A program made the position numbers and the translations under genes. From Bacteroidales bacterium (GTDB taxonomy: Bacteria > Bacteroidota > Bacteroidia > Bacteroidales > VadinHA17), in contig JADGPV010000060.1 in NCBI GenBank assembly GCA_017882245.1, positions 1 through 5,594 on the forward strand: DNA of 5,594 bases, in the 5' to 3' direction. Numbering within the stretch: position 1 is the stretch's first letter; every line of letters begins with the position of its first letter. Shown piece after piece: positions 5,286-5,594 of the stretch. The notes under the pieces were generated by a model. The model was not told the origin of the DNA. It saw only the letters and a list, made by a program, of their open reading frames with translations, and ran no database searches.

Positions 5286-5594
5286 TTATAATTTAACCTC
5301 TCCCCAACCTTTACGGTATTCCCTTTTTACAAATTGATTGGCAGCTTCAAAGTTGGTAATCCGCATATTAGGACCGTCCCATTTATAGTTTATGTACCTA
5401 CCGGGATAAACAAATCCTTCCTGTTCTCCATAAACAGGATCAATCCTTTTTATCTTTTCGCGGATATTAAAGCTGCGTAACAATAGATTCCCCATCAATA
5501 CTGTTTCCGTGAGCGGGCCGGCATAACCTTCAAACGGAGAACTCAGTTCACTTTTTCCATAGCCTGCAATACAGGCATCAATCCATTGCCAGTA
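5286..5594 (-). CDS. Gfo/Idh/MocA-family oxidoreductase, C-terminal part only
   Basis: The frame is open to the right edge; 102 residues and the TAA are visible. An in-frame ATG at 5495 is internal, because residues before it continue the family pattern: WIDACIAGYG, SSPFEGYAGPLTETVLMGN, then YKWDGPNMRITNFEAANQF and VKREYRKGW close to the end. These match the C terminus of Bacteroidota Gfo/Idh/MocA proteins, where the short Trp-Asp-x-x-Asn-Met, Thr-Asn, Ala-Asn-x-Phe and Arg-x-Gly-Trp motifs recur. The family comprises NAD(P)-dependent oxidoreductases acting mostly on sugars, inositols and their derivatives. The nucleotide-binding N-terminal domain, any Tat signal and the catalytic residues lie outside the window, so no substrate can be given. 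About 25 residues between the GNLLLRSFN and the YKWDGPN segments (from REKIKRIDPV to PGRY) seem longer than in the shortest family members, which suggests a subfamily feature. Confidence 0.85.
   Translation of the reverse strand, partial: YWQWIDACIAGYGKSELSSPFEGYAGPLTETVLMGNLLLRSFNIREKIKRIDPVYGEQEGFVYPGRYINYKWDGPNMRITNFEAANQFVKREYRKGWGEVKL

Overview
The window looks like the chromosome of a Bacteroidota (Bacteroidetes) bacterium. The evidence is two promoters with the phylum's -7 box (TATCTTTG upstream of both rplS and the tRNA), genes without clear Shine-Dalgarno sequences, and proteins of characteristic Bacteroidota type: an AsmA-like protein, a C69 dipeptidase and a Gfo/Idh/MocA oxidoreductase. 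I cannot place it below phylum from sequence alone.

Layout. On the + strand, the window opens inside a C69-family dipeptidase gene that has lost its 5' end to the window edge (2-1387). After 100 bases carrying a promoter comes rplS, ribosomal protein L19 (1488-1835). It converges on a long minus-strand gene for an AsmA-family envelope protein (4666 down to 1877). A small hairpin between the two serves as the rplS terminator and ends on the first base of the asmA-like stop codon. Divergent from the AsmA gene is a + strand tRNA-Arg(ACG) (4779-4852) with its own promoter and a strong terminator. Beyond it, 4884-5285 is AT-rich and gene-poor. It holds what looks like the 5' remnant of a minus-strand outer-membrane protein gene, two inverted repeats and an orphan terminator-like hairpin. 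The right edge holds the 3' end of a minus-strand Gfo/Idh/MocA oxidoreductase.

The genes do not form an obvious shared pathway. They are single transcription units: a periplasmic or secreted peptidase, a ribosomal protein, an envelope lipid-homeostasis protein, a tRNA and a sugar-type oxidoreductase. I found no mobile element, CRISPR array, defence cassette or new multigene system.

The points most worth a second look are the unbroken run of 11-residue repeats at the C terminus of the AsmA protein, the apparent A19-U56 replacement of the G19-C56 tertiary pair in the tRNA, and the decayed gene stub running into the tRNA terminator.
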